From NCBI GenBank assembly GCA_029379385.1, contig CM055609.1:5084001-5148000 (forward strand): a stretch of DNA of 64,000 bases. The letters are read 5' to 3'. The position numbers and the translations under genes are program-made. Below the pieces are notes generated by a model. The model saw only the letters and a list, made by a program, of their open reading frames with translations, was not told where the DNA came from and made no database searches. This document shows positions 1-10,858 of this stretch, in pieces. This stretch comes from Quillaja saponaria. Its lineage: Eukaryota > Streptophyta > Magnoliopsida > Fabales > Quillajaceae. Positions within the stretch are counted from its first letter, which is position 1. Every line of letters begins with the position of its first letter.

Positions 1-144
1 TTTTATTATACTGAAAAGTGAAAAGGCTCAAAACTGAGTCATATTCTAGCATTCCCTTAATATCTCAGTAGAGTTGGGATGGCCGCAATTCCAATTGTTC
101 ACATGCATCTTTATTTTTGATTCTTGGAATTTATTTCTAAATAG

Positions 145-1964
145 ATTGCACGCAAACTTGAAGCAGTTAATCCGATAAAGGAACCGCTAAAATCAGATTT
201 ACTGAACGGGAAATGGGAGCTTATATACACTACTTCAAGTTCAATTCTGCAAACCCAGGTAATTGATTCTTCTCATTTATCTATTATAACTATATTTGCT
301 TTCATGTATATTTGTACGGTCATGTGAGGCAGTAAATCTTTCAATAGATAAAAATAATAACAAACACTCACAATATTTAATTTTGTCAATTTGTATTTAC
401 ATATTTGAGTCATGACTTGCATAACTTGGTTTCCATGGAGCACACTTTGAAATAAGTCATTCTGTACTTGGTTTCGTTTATTTGTCTGTCTTCATTACTG
501 TAGCCAAGTTTGGTCTAATATAAATTGAATAAAGCCGACTATAATGGAAATATCTCCTTGTGCCTGTCATCCCTTCAGCATCAGCTTCAACTAGTAGCTT
601 TGCTAAGTTTTGTACTTACACTCCCCCTTGAGGAAACTGCATGAAGGCTGTAGCTTCTCGTAATTTTATTTTTTTGGTAGAATAGCTTCTATAAATAAAG
701 TTCACAAAATTTTCAAATAATCCTTCAGGTACATAAAAGGTAATTAATTAAAACTTACTGGAATTATTTTGTTTAGATTTCTAGTTTGCAAGGTTAGATC
801 ATTCCTAGTATAGAACTTTAATTATCATTTGTTTAATTACTTATCTTTTGAAATTAAGTAAGGTCATTTGCATACTCTTTCTTTATAGTGCTCGTTCTTA
901 TATTTTAGATGGTGCAAACTAGAGCTGTTCAATTGTTGCTCCTAAATACTGAACTCATTTAAAAATAATGTTATGATAGCGGCCCAAGTTTTTGAGATCA
1001 TCTACAAATTATCAAGCAATCAATTCGGATACACTCAGGGCCCAGAACATGGAGTCTTGGCCATTCTTTAACCAGGTAATATTCATTGAGACAATGAGTG
1101 TTTTTTCGAACAATGAAACATACTTGAACCTATGAAGATCATTATTTGAAAATGATGAAAAGAAAAGAGAAAGGCGAAGCAAACACTGATACATTCTTGC
1201 TCTAAGATTTTCCTATCAAAACCATCATTTTGTAGGTGACAGCAGATTTAACACCTCTGAATGCAAGAAAAGTGGCTGTCAAATTTGATTTCTTCAAAAT
1301 TGCAAGTTTGGTAAGTATTCTTGGTTTTGGTGGTTGTTGTTGAAATTTAAATTATTCAAAATTTTATTTAGTTTTAGCATTAGTACTGTGTGGGGATCTT
1401 ATTTTGGTATCTTCAAATGCTACATATGGCATGAGCTGCCCAGTTATCTTAAAAACTGCCCCATCTTTGAAGAAGGTGAGATCTCTCAATTATCTAATAT
1501 GAAAGCAAGATAGTTTGTGAGTTCAAAAGAGAACCGTCTTTATCTTAAGATCAGAGTACTTATGATGTCTCGATATGTACTAGTTTATTATCACCTGATA
1601 TGTTGTATGGTATACAGATACCAATTAAGGCACCTGAAAGAGCCCGTGGTGAATTGGAAATAACATATTTGGATGAAGAACTGAGGTAAGTTGATGCACT
1701 GAAATTACTGGATGACACTTTTGATCATTAAGTCACACATCCCATGGAAAAAATATGTTTATGGAGAGGAACACAAACTGACAAAGTCCCCAGAGTATGT
1801 TTATGGAGTCGAAAAAATGCTTTAAGATGATAAATGACTCAATATAAACATGTTTATGGACAGATTTATAGCTTATGTTTGATTTTTGCAGGGTATCAAG
1901 AGGTGATAAAGGAAACTTGTTCATCTTGAAAATGATTGATCCATCTTACCGGGTTCCTGTATGA
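145..1964 (+). CDS. FBN3: Plastid-lipid-associated protein / fibrillin, FBN3 (PAP4) type, 3' part
   Basis: Fibrillins are plastid lipid-associated proteins of plastoglobules and thylakoids with a lipocalin-like fold; this subgroup is chloroplast-targeted. Five exons are visible: 145-258, 980-1075, 1236-1310, 1618-1685 and 1892-1964. All have AG/GT borders and consistent phase, ending in TGA. The translation has family landmarks in order: [71 protein letters not shown], and the C-terminal [21 protein letters not shown] region. The upstream exons carrying the transit peptide and start codon lie before position 1, so the gene is partial by position, not broken. A degenerate second copy of some of these exons follows at about 2840-3412. 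Family assignment is firm; FBN3 subgroup is from remembered similarity to Arabidopsis PAP4. Confidence 0.88.
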
Positions 1965-2839
1965 TATGTTGATCACACTGCAGTAGTTCTAGTTGCCTGG
2001 CCACCCATGTTTTTCTTCTTTTGAACTGCACTTTCTGCCAGAGACCTCTTGGAAAATATAATAGTTCCCACGAGCTTCACCGAGGCCTTTCTTGACTATT
2101 TTCTGTACAATAGTTATTCAAAAATAAAGACAATTATATAGTGTTAAAGCAGTTTTTATGTTCTTTTTAGGAGGGGGTAAATCTTGAGAACCCCATCTGA
2201 AATGTATCCATGAGAATAGCTGTCTGTATAAGTGTCTAAATTGATGGTAAATAAAATAAAACCAATAATCATAATAAATGAATTATTGCTCAGTCATAAC
2301 TTACAAGCTGTTTGAATTTCTGTTGGGTGTATCTGAAACTCTGAATCATATTGATGAAGCCAATTTTAACAATCCAGAGACTCAAGGTGCCAAAGCAGTT
2401 TTTTAAGTTCTCAAAACCAGCAGCAAGCAGGGCAGGCGGTGTTTTCTCTTATCACATGTTTTTACAAACAGTAAGAGAAAGAATTCAAATTATTGCCTTC
2501 AACTCTAAATTTTTATTAAAGGTGACATGTTTCAACTTCAACGTTGCAATTTTAAGCTAATCATAATCATATCACTAAAATGTTTCTAAATTTATGATTT
2601 TTATGTAATACTGAACAGAGAGAAGACCATACACTCCACCAACATTTTCAATCGGAGAAACATGTCCCTTATCAGCAATATCAACCAACACATACAAAAG
2701 GAAACAAAAAATTAAACAAAGTAAAGCTAAAAATAAAATGTTATCAGAGTTATAATTCAATGGTCTGTCTGCAGCTACTAAATCTGATTCTCATCCTTCA
2801 CCCATCCATTTTCAGTCAGATCCTCTCATTTCTCATTCC
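1965..2839. other. 3' flank of FBN3, no gene seen
   Basis: AT-rich DNA holding the 3' UTR of the fibrillin gene (a possible AATAAA-like signal lies near 2120) and spacer before the decayed copy. Short ORFs here show no recognisable domain. Confidence 0.5.
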
Positions 2840-3412
2840 AAAACCCAAATTTCAACATCACCGACATTATACACCAAAACAGGCTCTTAACTATGGCCAA
2901 TCAAGTTTAAGGTCATTAATTGCTTATTGTTGCAGGCTACTGCTACTTTAGTGCCTCTAAACACAAGAAAGGTGGCTGTTAAATTTGACTAATGAAGTTC
3001 CAGTCTGGTAGGTGATATCCTGCTGTAATCAAACAGGACGTCCTCTTTATTTTTGCATAGCCGCCATCATTTCCTTTAACTTTTTTTTTTTTTTTTGGGA
3101 CAGCAACATCAAATTCTGCCATGGATAATTTTGACACTGTTTTAGCAAAGCTATATAGTTGTTTCTTTTGCCTTGAATTATTAACCACTTCTTTTTCTTA
3201 CACTCTGACCACGACAGGGCCAAGTAAGAGACACTAATATAAAGCTAGTTAGTTTTGAATGATTCAATAATTTTGACACAAATATAAAGCTGTTAAATTA
3301 CTTAATTCCTGAACTATTTTCTTCATTACCCTCTGCAAAATATCAAGAGGAGAAACAGGTAAGTTGTTCATATTGAAAATGAATAATCAATCCTACAGAA
3401 TCCCTCTCTCAT
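2840..3412 (+). pseudogene. Decayed tandem partial copy of the FBN3-type fibrillin gene
   Basis: Three blocks resemble consecutive exons of the gene just upstream. 2842-2910 reads KPKF..YTPKQALN...SLR, weakly like the RPKFLR...[10 protein letters not shown] exon. 2936-3007 reads [18 protein letters not shown] and then hits TAA at 2988-2990; nucleotide similarity to 1236-1310 continues through the splice donor. 3337-3411 reads ISRGETGKLFILKMNNQSYRIP, matching the last exon, but the acceptor AG has become AA. The exon equivalent to 1618-1685 is not recognisable. The stop, the lost acceptor and the missing exon make this a non-functional segmental copy. Introns are kept, so it arose by tandem duplication and not through an mRNA. 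The first block is the least certain. Confidence 0.72.
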
Positions 3413-4429
3413 GAAAGTGGACACGGAGAAAGAACCTGTAATATTAATTACAACTAGCTTGGACGTATCTATCCAACAACCATGAGAACTAATTAAGAAT
3501 GTAAAATTTTAGTTCGTCCAAAGCTTTGTTAAAGGAATATGGTTTTTTTGGAAGGAAAGCTCAGAAACTTGAAACATAAAATGAATATTTGACTACTATG
3601 TTTATAAATCTATACATTGATACAAGAGGATGGATCACTACAGCTTGAACTTATAATCTAATCTGAAACTCTTATGTGTTTTGTAGGAATCCTTAGTTCA
3701 TTGGGAGCTGTACTATATAAACCTTTGCCTGCACAACTTCATTAATTCTCTGAAAAAACTTTAATATTCCATTTTCTAACTGATATTCTATAGAGTTAAT
3801 TTATAATAAATATAATTTTTTTAAATTAAAATTTTAATAATAATTTATAAATTAAATAATACTAAAATTATAATAAATACTACAATTTTCTATTTACACA
3901 TACACAGAGTCAAAAAAATTTATTTTAGAATCTCAAGTTTCAACATTGTCCTCCATAACTTTTTGTTTATTTCTGTGAATGAACTCAAATATATCCTCTT
4001 ATTTAAGTAAAATAAAAAATACTTTGAATGAATAAAAATACTAGAAATTTTCCTGCTTTGAAAAAATTTAAACACCTATATTAAATTTTCCATTGAAAAA
4101 TTTAAAGGGAATTTTTTCACCTTTTCCAAATACGATTCTCTGAATTGTGAAGTATATGCAGAGCACCTTTGTGATTGATGACGTTTGTCTCAGCTGCCGA
4201 CCAAACCATCCTAGGGATCAGGAAGACAGACAACCACGCGCTCTTTTCTCTGTTACTTCCAAACTGAAAACAACAAGGGGAACAAGCTGTCGAACGAAAA
4301 AAAAAAAAAAGGTATTTCCATATTCCATTTATTTTTCCAGTTTTTTTTTTTTTTTGTTAATAAAATTGAAAACGTTAAAAATGTTTTTCAACAAAAAACC
4401 ACAAACAGAGCCTCTACGTCTCTCCGTTC
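3413..4429. other. Intergenic; promoter side of the patatin-like gene
   Basis: Very AT-rich DNA (especially 3780-4080) followed by the likely 5' UTR of the patatin-like gene, which contains a 14-nt A run near 4298 and a 14-nt T run near 4342. No coding signal was seen; the ORF starting at 4147 lacks a domain and overlaps the downstream start in another frame. Confidence 0.45.
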
Positions 4430-7400
4430 ATGGCTCCCTCACTCTCTTCCCTCTTCCTGTCCAACACTCCTCAATTCCAATCCATTCCATCCACGAAATT
4501 TAGCCCTAATTCCAATATCCTCCATAGGTATAACCTTCCGCTGCGTACCCAAGGTTTAAGCTTCACAGCCAATTCTTCACCTACGGATAAACCCAAACTT
4601 ACTACCTCTTCTTCTTCTTCTTCTCCGTCACCTCCTCCTCCATCTGAGAAAAAATGGTTTTCTGTAGCTACCGGAGAGCTGTTCTTAGGGCTAGCGTCAA
4701 GGCTGATAAAGAGAAACAGCAAAAGCCTAAATGGGGAATCGGGCTCTGTGGCGATGTTTGAGAATCCAAATGGGAATGGGATATATTATGAGGAGAAGAT
4801 TGGGGCGGTGATGGAGGATGATATTGAGCCAGAAGTGGTGTGGGAGCAGCGGGTTAAGGACGTTGAGGCTGAGCGTCAGAGGCGGGTGGTTACGAGCCCT
4901 GGGTTTAGTTTTTCGGCAGCTGGGCTACTGTTCCCTTACCATCTTGGGGTCGCTCAATTTCTCATTGAGAAGGGTTATATAAAGGTTCAATCTTTAATTG
5001 CGGGTACTTATAGCGCATAATATTAAGGGTCTTAGATTAAATTCTTATAAGTCAATTTCAGTTTTAGTTTGTGCCTTTGTGGGTTATTTCGTGCAAAATA
5101 AAATTATGTTTTTGTCAAGTATCCATTTCAAAACAAAGGTTGATGCTTAACCAAATATCTGTATGTTCTAAATTGGACCATTCTTTACTTAGAGAAAAGT
5201 AAAGGAAATCATATTAACCTGTATGAGTTATGTGCATTAGGCACACTGAATACCACATTTCTGTGTCTCCTTTGTTGATGCTTTAGCTATAAGTTTGTTG
5301 ATGCAGGATACCACACCATTAGCTGGTTCCTCGGCTGGAGCTATAGTCTGTGCTGTAGTTGCCTCTGGAGCTACTATGCAAGAAGCCTTGCAAGCTACCA
5401 AGATACTGGCTGAAGATTGCCGGAATCGGGGAACTGCATTCCGACTTGGGGTATGCCTAAGTTCAGTACTTGTAAATCTCAATCTTGTGTAATCGTTACC
5501 GGGTTGTCAAGTGAGCACTGCCAAACTCAAAACAATGCTGCTGCCATAAATATTTGCACTTTGCCTATGCTATGGCTGCCACACGTAGTTGTGTGTGCTG
5601 GCATGCCAAAGGTAGTGCTGCAGCCTGCAGGCATGGTTGCTGGCTTCCCCCAGGCTACCATGCCTATTCTTCATTATATATAAAGGTTTATGGATCAAAA
5701 GATGATTCAAATCAAATTCAGCTGAATAAGTTACCTTTGTAAATGTATCACTGTTGTTTTTATGATGATAAAATTAGAAAGGTAGCACTGAAATGGGCTT
5801 GGGACGTGGGAGATCATTTCTGGAAAAAAAGAAAAGAAACTACCTTAAATTTATAGTTAGCTGTAGGTTGGGCTCATGTGAGTTATATATCATTTTATGC
5901 ACATTCAAAGCTCAGTCCTTGTGGTCTAACATATTCCTCTGCACAGGCTGTTCTACGCGATGTTCTTCAGAAGTTTCTGCCAGAGGATGCTCATCTCAGA
6001 TCCAATGGGAGAGTTCGAGGTAACAATGGCTGTTTTGCTCATGTCAATGTCCATAGTGCGATCTTCATTAAGTAACACTAATCTGTTTAAAGTTGCATAA
6101 AACTTCCACGGCTCTCAAGTGTGTAGATTTTTGTTGCTGCTTCTTTCTCTCTCTCTCTAGGTTTGATTGAGAAGATAAAAGTACTTTAGTGGTATTCCAG
6201 TATTCATGTAAAGTACTATGTTGCTGATAAGAGCTCAGTTGAGATGATGTTGCTTGATAATCTGTTCAGAAGTTTGTTTGTCTTGTGAGTGCTTTTAACC
6301 ATGAGTTATGCCATTTTAATCTGAAGCAATGTCATTGTGCTAGACTGGCCCTTGTGTAGCATCCAACTTTCCACAGTTATATTTGCTTCTTAGTTTGTAG
6401 GAGAGAAGAGGGAACTGAAACTGTATTTCCCTTTTATCTAGGACTAATAATTTTTCATTAGGTTTCTACATGCGATTCTTTATTACATATTCTCTCTTGC
6501 TGCAGTTGCTGTGACCCAGATTCTCTGGAGGCCTAGGGGTTTGCTGGTGGACCAATTTGATTCCAAGGAAGATCTCATCAATGCAGTTTTTACTTCTTCC
6601 TTCATTCCTGGGTGATTCATTGTTATACTGTTTTCCCTAGCTTTCTTTGCTTTATTCCAGGTGGTCCAGTAAATTTGAATTAAGTCATACTCCATTCCAG
6701 ATATCTTGCACCAAGACCAGCTACAATGTTTAGAAAAAGACTTTGCATCGATGGGGGTTTGACATTGTTTATGCCACCAACATCTGCTGCAGAAACGGTA
6801 TATAATTAATCTTTTCTGGTGAAATCTGTCATCTAGTACAATTATAAATCTTGGTATTTTTTAAGCTTTTAGATTTATTTTGTGCATTCCATCACTTTAT
6901 TTTGTATGATATTTAAGCTGGAGGATTTATTCGTTAGAGAACATCCTTTCTAACGATAGTTCTAACTTCTTTAAGTAGCTAGCACAAGATCTTTTAGTTC
7001 TATCAGATTAATTTGCAAGCAAGACCTTTTAAGATCACTTATCAGTTGGCCGTTTTCTATGGAGAAGTGGTGGAGGGCAAGGTTTAAAAATTCGTGTCGA
7101 AACGTTTCTGTTTCTACACTACCCAAAACGAAACTCACTTATAGAAACGCAACATCGTTTTCACACGAAACAATAGCGTTTCCACATGAAACAGGGGCAT
7201 TTACATACGAAACGGGGGCGTTTTCACACAAAATGGGGTCGTTTCTATGGTTTTTACACAAAATTAGTCGACACAAATAAGGCATTTTCAGAATTTAAAA
7301 ATCTAAAGTTTTGGCTCTAGTTCTCTTCATATTTTAGATTTCAATTATTTTTTTTAATTTTATTTGATGTATATTCATATCTTATAATTTAGCAAGGATA

Positions 7401-9440
7401 ATTCTTTTTAAGATTTCACCAATGTTAGGTATCTTGGTCTTTTATTTATTTATTATTATTTATTTATACAAATATTTTGTATTAATTTAGTTTAACTTAA
7501 TGATCGATAATATTAAATTTTCAGAACATATATATGTTGGTTCAAATTAAAAAATTTATTAAATATGGGTTAAGCACTTGCTAGCCACTCCACTATTAGT
7601 TCGATGTAATTGTAATTTAATATTTTTCTCTAATTTGTATGTCTATATTTAGAATTTTATTTTGTTATATATTTAATAGTATTTTATGTATTAAATTAAT
7701 AATGTCAAATATCGACAATTATTATAACATGTGTTTTATTATTTATTTCCATGCATTTTCACAAAATTTTGTGTTACCATGCCGTTTTCATACTGTTTCT
7801 CGAATCGTTTCTGTTTTTGGGCTTATCGAAACGGTACCTCGAAACGAATTTTAATTCCTTGGTGGAGGGTTGTGTTAGCATTTAGCAAAATCCGTGTAGT
7901 ATAGAGGTGAGGAACTAACCCATGTTCCTGAATGGATTTCATTAATGTCCTGAAGAATAGATAAGATAGGACTGAATTGGGGAATCTGCCATATACCAGA
8001 GATTGTTTATGGCATGGGTTTTTGGGGTTTGTAGCTTGTGGTTTTATGTTGGCCACTATAGAATGAGGCATTAAGGTTTCTACTCAATTCTATAGTGTGG
8101 AAAGATACGCTTAAGAGGCACATAGGGACTGAGTATAGAAATATCAGATTCTGAATTTTTCTTGTGAAAATTTGGTGTTTCAAGTTTCTTAGTAAGGGCT
8201 AAGGAAAAGGAAAAGGACTGGGGAACAAAGAAGCTGAAATAATAATATGGAAAAAATAGAGTTTGGAGCCTTGAATTGTTAAGGACCAGTGAACTGTAGT
8301 GAGAAAGAGTAGAAGTGGACTCTAAGATAAAAGACCTGCCTCGTTCAAAAAATGAAGAGAGTGAAAATTGGAGAGAAAAGGAGGGTATAAGTTCCATGCA
8401 TAAACCTTCTTGTACTCTCTACTTCCTCCTTTTCATTATAATTTCTTCTTTTATACCAAAGTAAAAAGCTTTTGCTTAGAAATAACTTCCAAAATCTTAT
8501 TTTGCATCAAAAGCTATAAGTTGCCAACACTGATATATACTTCGAAAGCAACTTTTCTTCTTTTCTGTGCTGCATCTCGAAGTTTGTGTGTTTGGTGCTT
8601 GAGCAGTTTCGTACCAACCATGTCTCTATTTCCAGCTTCTGCTTCCTTTTTGTTTTGGTCATCTCTGAACTTTATAACTCAGTTCCCTTACTGAGCTGAG
8701 GCTTGTTTGCCCTAAACCCATTAAGCTAATTGTTTCTTGTCAAAAGCGTCATTGACTTGAAAAACAACAGTTTTATGGGAGACATGACATAGCACATTAC
8801 AGCCATGTTAAAAAATCTGTCACCATAGTTTGTTTTTTGGTTGAAATTATGTTTTCTTTCAAAGAATCTGAAGTTGAATTTGCAGATAATTCTTATTAAA
8901 AAAATCTTTCTCATGCAGGTGGGCTACTGTTAATCTTTTATTACATAGTAGCTAAAGTATTAACTTTGATTTCCCTGTTCTATATAGTATGATCTATGCT
9001 TGATGTTGTGAAAATGTTTTGGGGAACTTCAATGCAATCCCGAACTTGCATATTAGATTAGTTACTCTCTCTGCATTTTTTCTTGCAGGTTCGTGTCTGT
9101 GCTTTCCCAGCAAGTCGATTGGGAATGCAAGGGATCGGGATCAGTCCTGACTGCAACCCTGAAAATAGGGCTAGCCCCCGAGAGGTAATCTTGTAGCTCT
9201 GAATGAATTGGCATTTAAAATTATTTTTTTTTCCTTTTTCAGAAAAGAATAACATCATTAGGAATTTGTTCCAAATTGTTTCAGCTTTTTAATTGGGCAC
9301 TTGAGCCTGCAGAAGATCATGTTCTTGACCGACTCTTTGAGCTTGGCTATCTGGATGCAGCTGTCTGGGCCAAGGAGAACCCAGTTGAGGAAGTAGTTGA
9401 AGATGATTGTCCTCTGGTTGAAAATAAGACCGAAAAATAA
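4430..9440 (+). CDS. Patatin-like acyl hydrolase / phospholipase, probably plastidial
   Basis: Patatin-like enzymes hydrolyse acyl groups from polar lipids with a Ser-Asp dyad. Seven exons: 4430-4984, 5307-5450, 5947-6019, 6506-6611, 6701-6797, 9089-9184, 9285-9440. Together they encode 408 residues in one frame ending TAA. The N-terminal ~80 residues are Ser/Thr/Pro-rich and look like a chloroplast transit peptide (inference). The catalytic domain starts near residue 160 with FSAAGLLFPYHLGVAQ. The nucleophile elbow is GSSAG with Ser194, and the catalytic Asp is in IDGG, Asp310. It resembles the Arabidopsis At1g33270-type protein more than storage patatins, which have a canonical glycine-rich oxyanion loop. 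Intron 5 is 2.3 kb and carries a MITE. The start ATG is the first in frame with the patatin domain. Confidence 0.9.
7078..7861. mobile_element. hAT-like MITE in intron 5 of the patatin-like gene
   Basis: The element begins CAAGG and ends CCTTG. Its terminal inverted repeats match at about 19 of the first 24 positions (left CAAGGTTTAAAAATTCGT, right complement CAAGGAATTAAAATTCGT). It is flanked by the direct 8-bp repeat GTGGAGGG at 7070-7077 and 7862-7869. An 8-bp target duplication and a CAAGG terminus fit the hAT superfamily. The left part (7095-7260) is full of short GAAAC/CGTTTC-type subterminal repeats in both orientations, with further copies near 7785-7855. No transposase is encoded, so it is non-autonomous. 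Confidence 0.8.
7095..7265. repeat. Subterminal GAAAC/CGTTT repeat cluster of the MITE
   Basis: Imperfect units of about 20-25 bp, each with CGTTT(T/C)(C)ACA followed by GAAAC, run in tandem from about 7157 to 7245. Inverted forms occur toward both element ends. Subterminal repeats of this kind are typical transposase-binding regions in hAT elements; binding here is inferred. Confidence 0.6.
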
Positions 9441-10705
9441 CTAATCATGGAGATCATCTGTGAAGAAGCTACCAATGCATTTAGTTCACTTAAAATGGTA
9501 GGTCAAATCAGCGAAAATTTAGTTATGGAAGGAGTTCCAAGTAAAAAAGACACATCAGAATTTCTTCATCACAACTGTATATTGTATAGGATCCTAAACC
9601 CAATGTAGAAACAGGAGGAGAATTGAAATATAAGTATATCAATTGGATTACTCAAAAACAGGTTAATTCATTCTCTCTGTTATCATGAGAAGGTTAGTTT
9701 TTTTTATTTTCAATTACCTAAAAAGAGTTAATACTCTGGGTTTTTTTGTGATGTTTGATTGGGGTCTAGTTTTTGGCTGGACAAAGGTGGCTTGAACTGA
9801 ACACTGCCTCATTTAGAATAATATTCCCCATGTCCATTCTTCTATATATTTATTTTCTTCACTTGCTTAATTTAGAATTGCATGATGCTTGTGGTGCTAA
9901 AAGAATAGCTAGATGAACAAATGCACTTCTTGTTTTTTATTGTAGATTCCTTTTTATGGTTCTGTACTATCCATTTCATGTTTCCTTGAAAGTTTTTCTT
10001 TGGTTGTTAAACCATCCAATAAAGAAGTACTCCATAATTGTCAATGGTGTATTTAGTTTTCTTCTACTTCAAGAATCTAGAACATAAATACTATACTAAT
10101 TAGCAAATCGGAAAGTTTGAACAAAAAAGTGAGTTGACAAAGTAATTTCAAACTGAGTGGAAGACAAGGACAGCCCATTTTGCTTCCTCCTTTTGCGGCA
10201 AGTCAAAAAGCATATTGAAAGCACACGAGAAGCACATGACCACCATATTCAATAGTCAATGGTCAATAGTCAAATAAGCCCTTATAGTCTGAAGCCGAAT
10301 GCATGTATATCTACGCAGTAAAATCTTGGCTTCTCCTTTTCACCAAAAATAAAATAAAATTGGGTTCCCCTTATTGCACCTGGAGGACCCTTTGGCCTTT
10401 ATTTTGAAATGGGAAGTGCACTCTTGTCCCAAAGGTACAAATGGAAAAGCATAGATTACATGGAACTTTCTGCACACCATGTTGAAAGTCTTAAAAGAGA
10501 ACAGAAACGCCCATCATATCCCACACAGGTCGTACAACCATGCACGCTCATGCGCTTTTATTCTACAAAAAGCCACTCTGATCATTTTTCAGAAGTCATC
10601 ATAAAGTATCCAAACCCATCTCCTCTATTCTTCTCCATTAAGTAGAACCTATCTCATTTTCAACTTGAGCTACTTCAACAAATACTATTGTCTCTGTCTG
10701 TCTCT
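9441..10705. other. Intergenic: 3' flank of patatin-like gene and MIR394 upstream region
   Basis: No domain-bearing ORF was found. The region holds the 3' UTR of the patatin-like gene and the presumed promoter and 5' part of the MIR394 primary transcript. Around 10250-10275 is a short repeated TCAATGGTCAATAGTCAA motif. The ORF at 10409-10645 has no recognisable content and probably lies within or before the pri-miRNA. Confidence 0.45.
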
Positions 10706-10858
10706 AGGGTTTCTCAGGGGCCTTGTTCCAGAGCTATTTTGGCATTCTGTCCACCTCCATTAATGGTTTTGGTTTTTCTTTGTACCCAGTTCAAAGGATG
10801 GCCTCTGGAGGTGGCCAGCATGTCAAATCGGCTCTGTAATTCTCTCTCTGAGAAACCT
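10706..10858 (+). ncRNA. MIR394: MIR394 precursor hairpin
   Basis: Positions 10739-10758 read exactly the mature miR394 sequence (begins TTGGCATTCTGTCC, ends ACCTCC). The opposing arm at 10807-10826 pairs with it at 18 of 20 positions counting one G-U pair, with two single mismatches, as expected for a miRNA duplex. The stem extends outward: AGAGCT upstream pairs with GGCTCT downstream, and AGGGTTTCTCAG at 10706 pairs with CTGAGAAACCT ending at 10858 with one bulge. miR394 directs cleavage of the F-box mRNA LCR, affecting leaf shape and shoot meristem competence. The mature RNA is on the 5' arm, as in known MIR394 genes. The primary transcript limits are not determined. Confidence 0.95.

Noticed and set aside
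4147..4503. 118-residue ORF overlapping the patatin-like gene start
   Set aside because: No domain, runs through poly-A/T tracts, and overlaps the supported CDS in another frame.
8080..8397. 105-residue minus-strand ORF
   Set aside because: Lies inside intron 5 of the patatin-like gene, is low in complexity (Ser/Phe/Leu-rich) and shows no family similarity.
10409..10645. 78-residue ORF upstream of MIR394
   Set aside because: No recognisable domain; more likely promoter or pri-miRNA sequence. A miPEP cannot be claimed without conservation.
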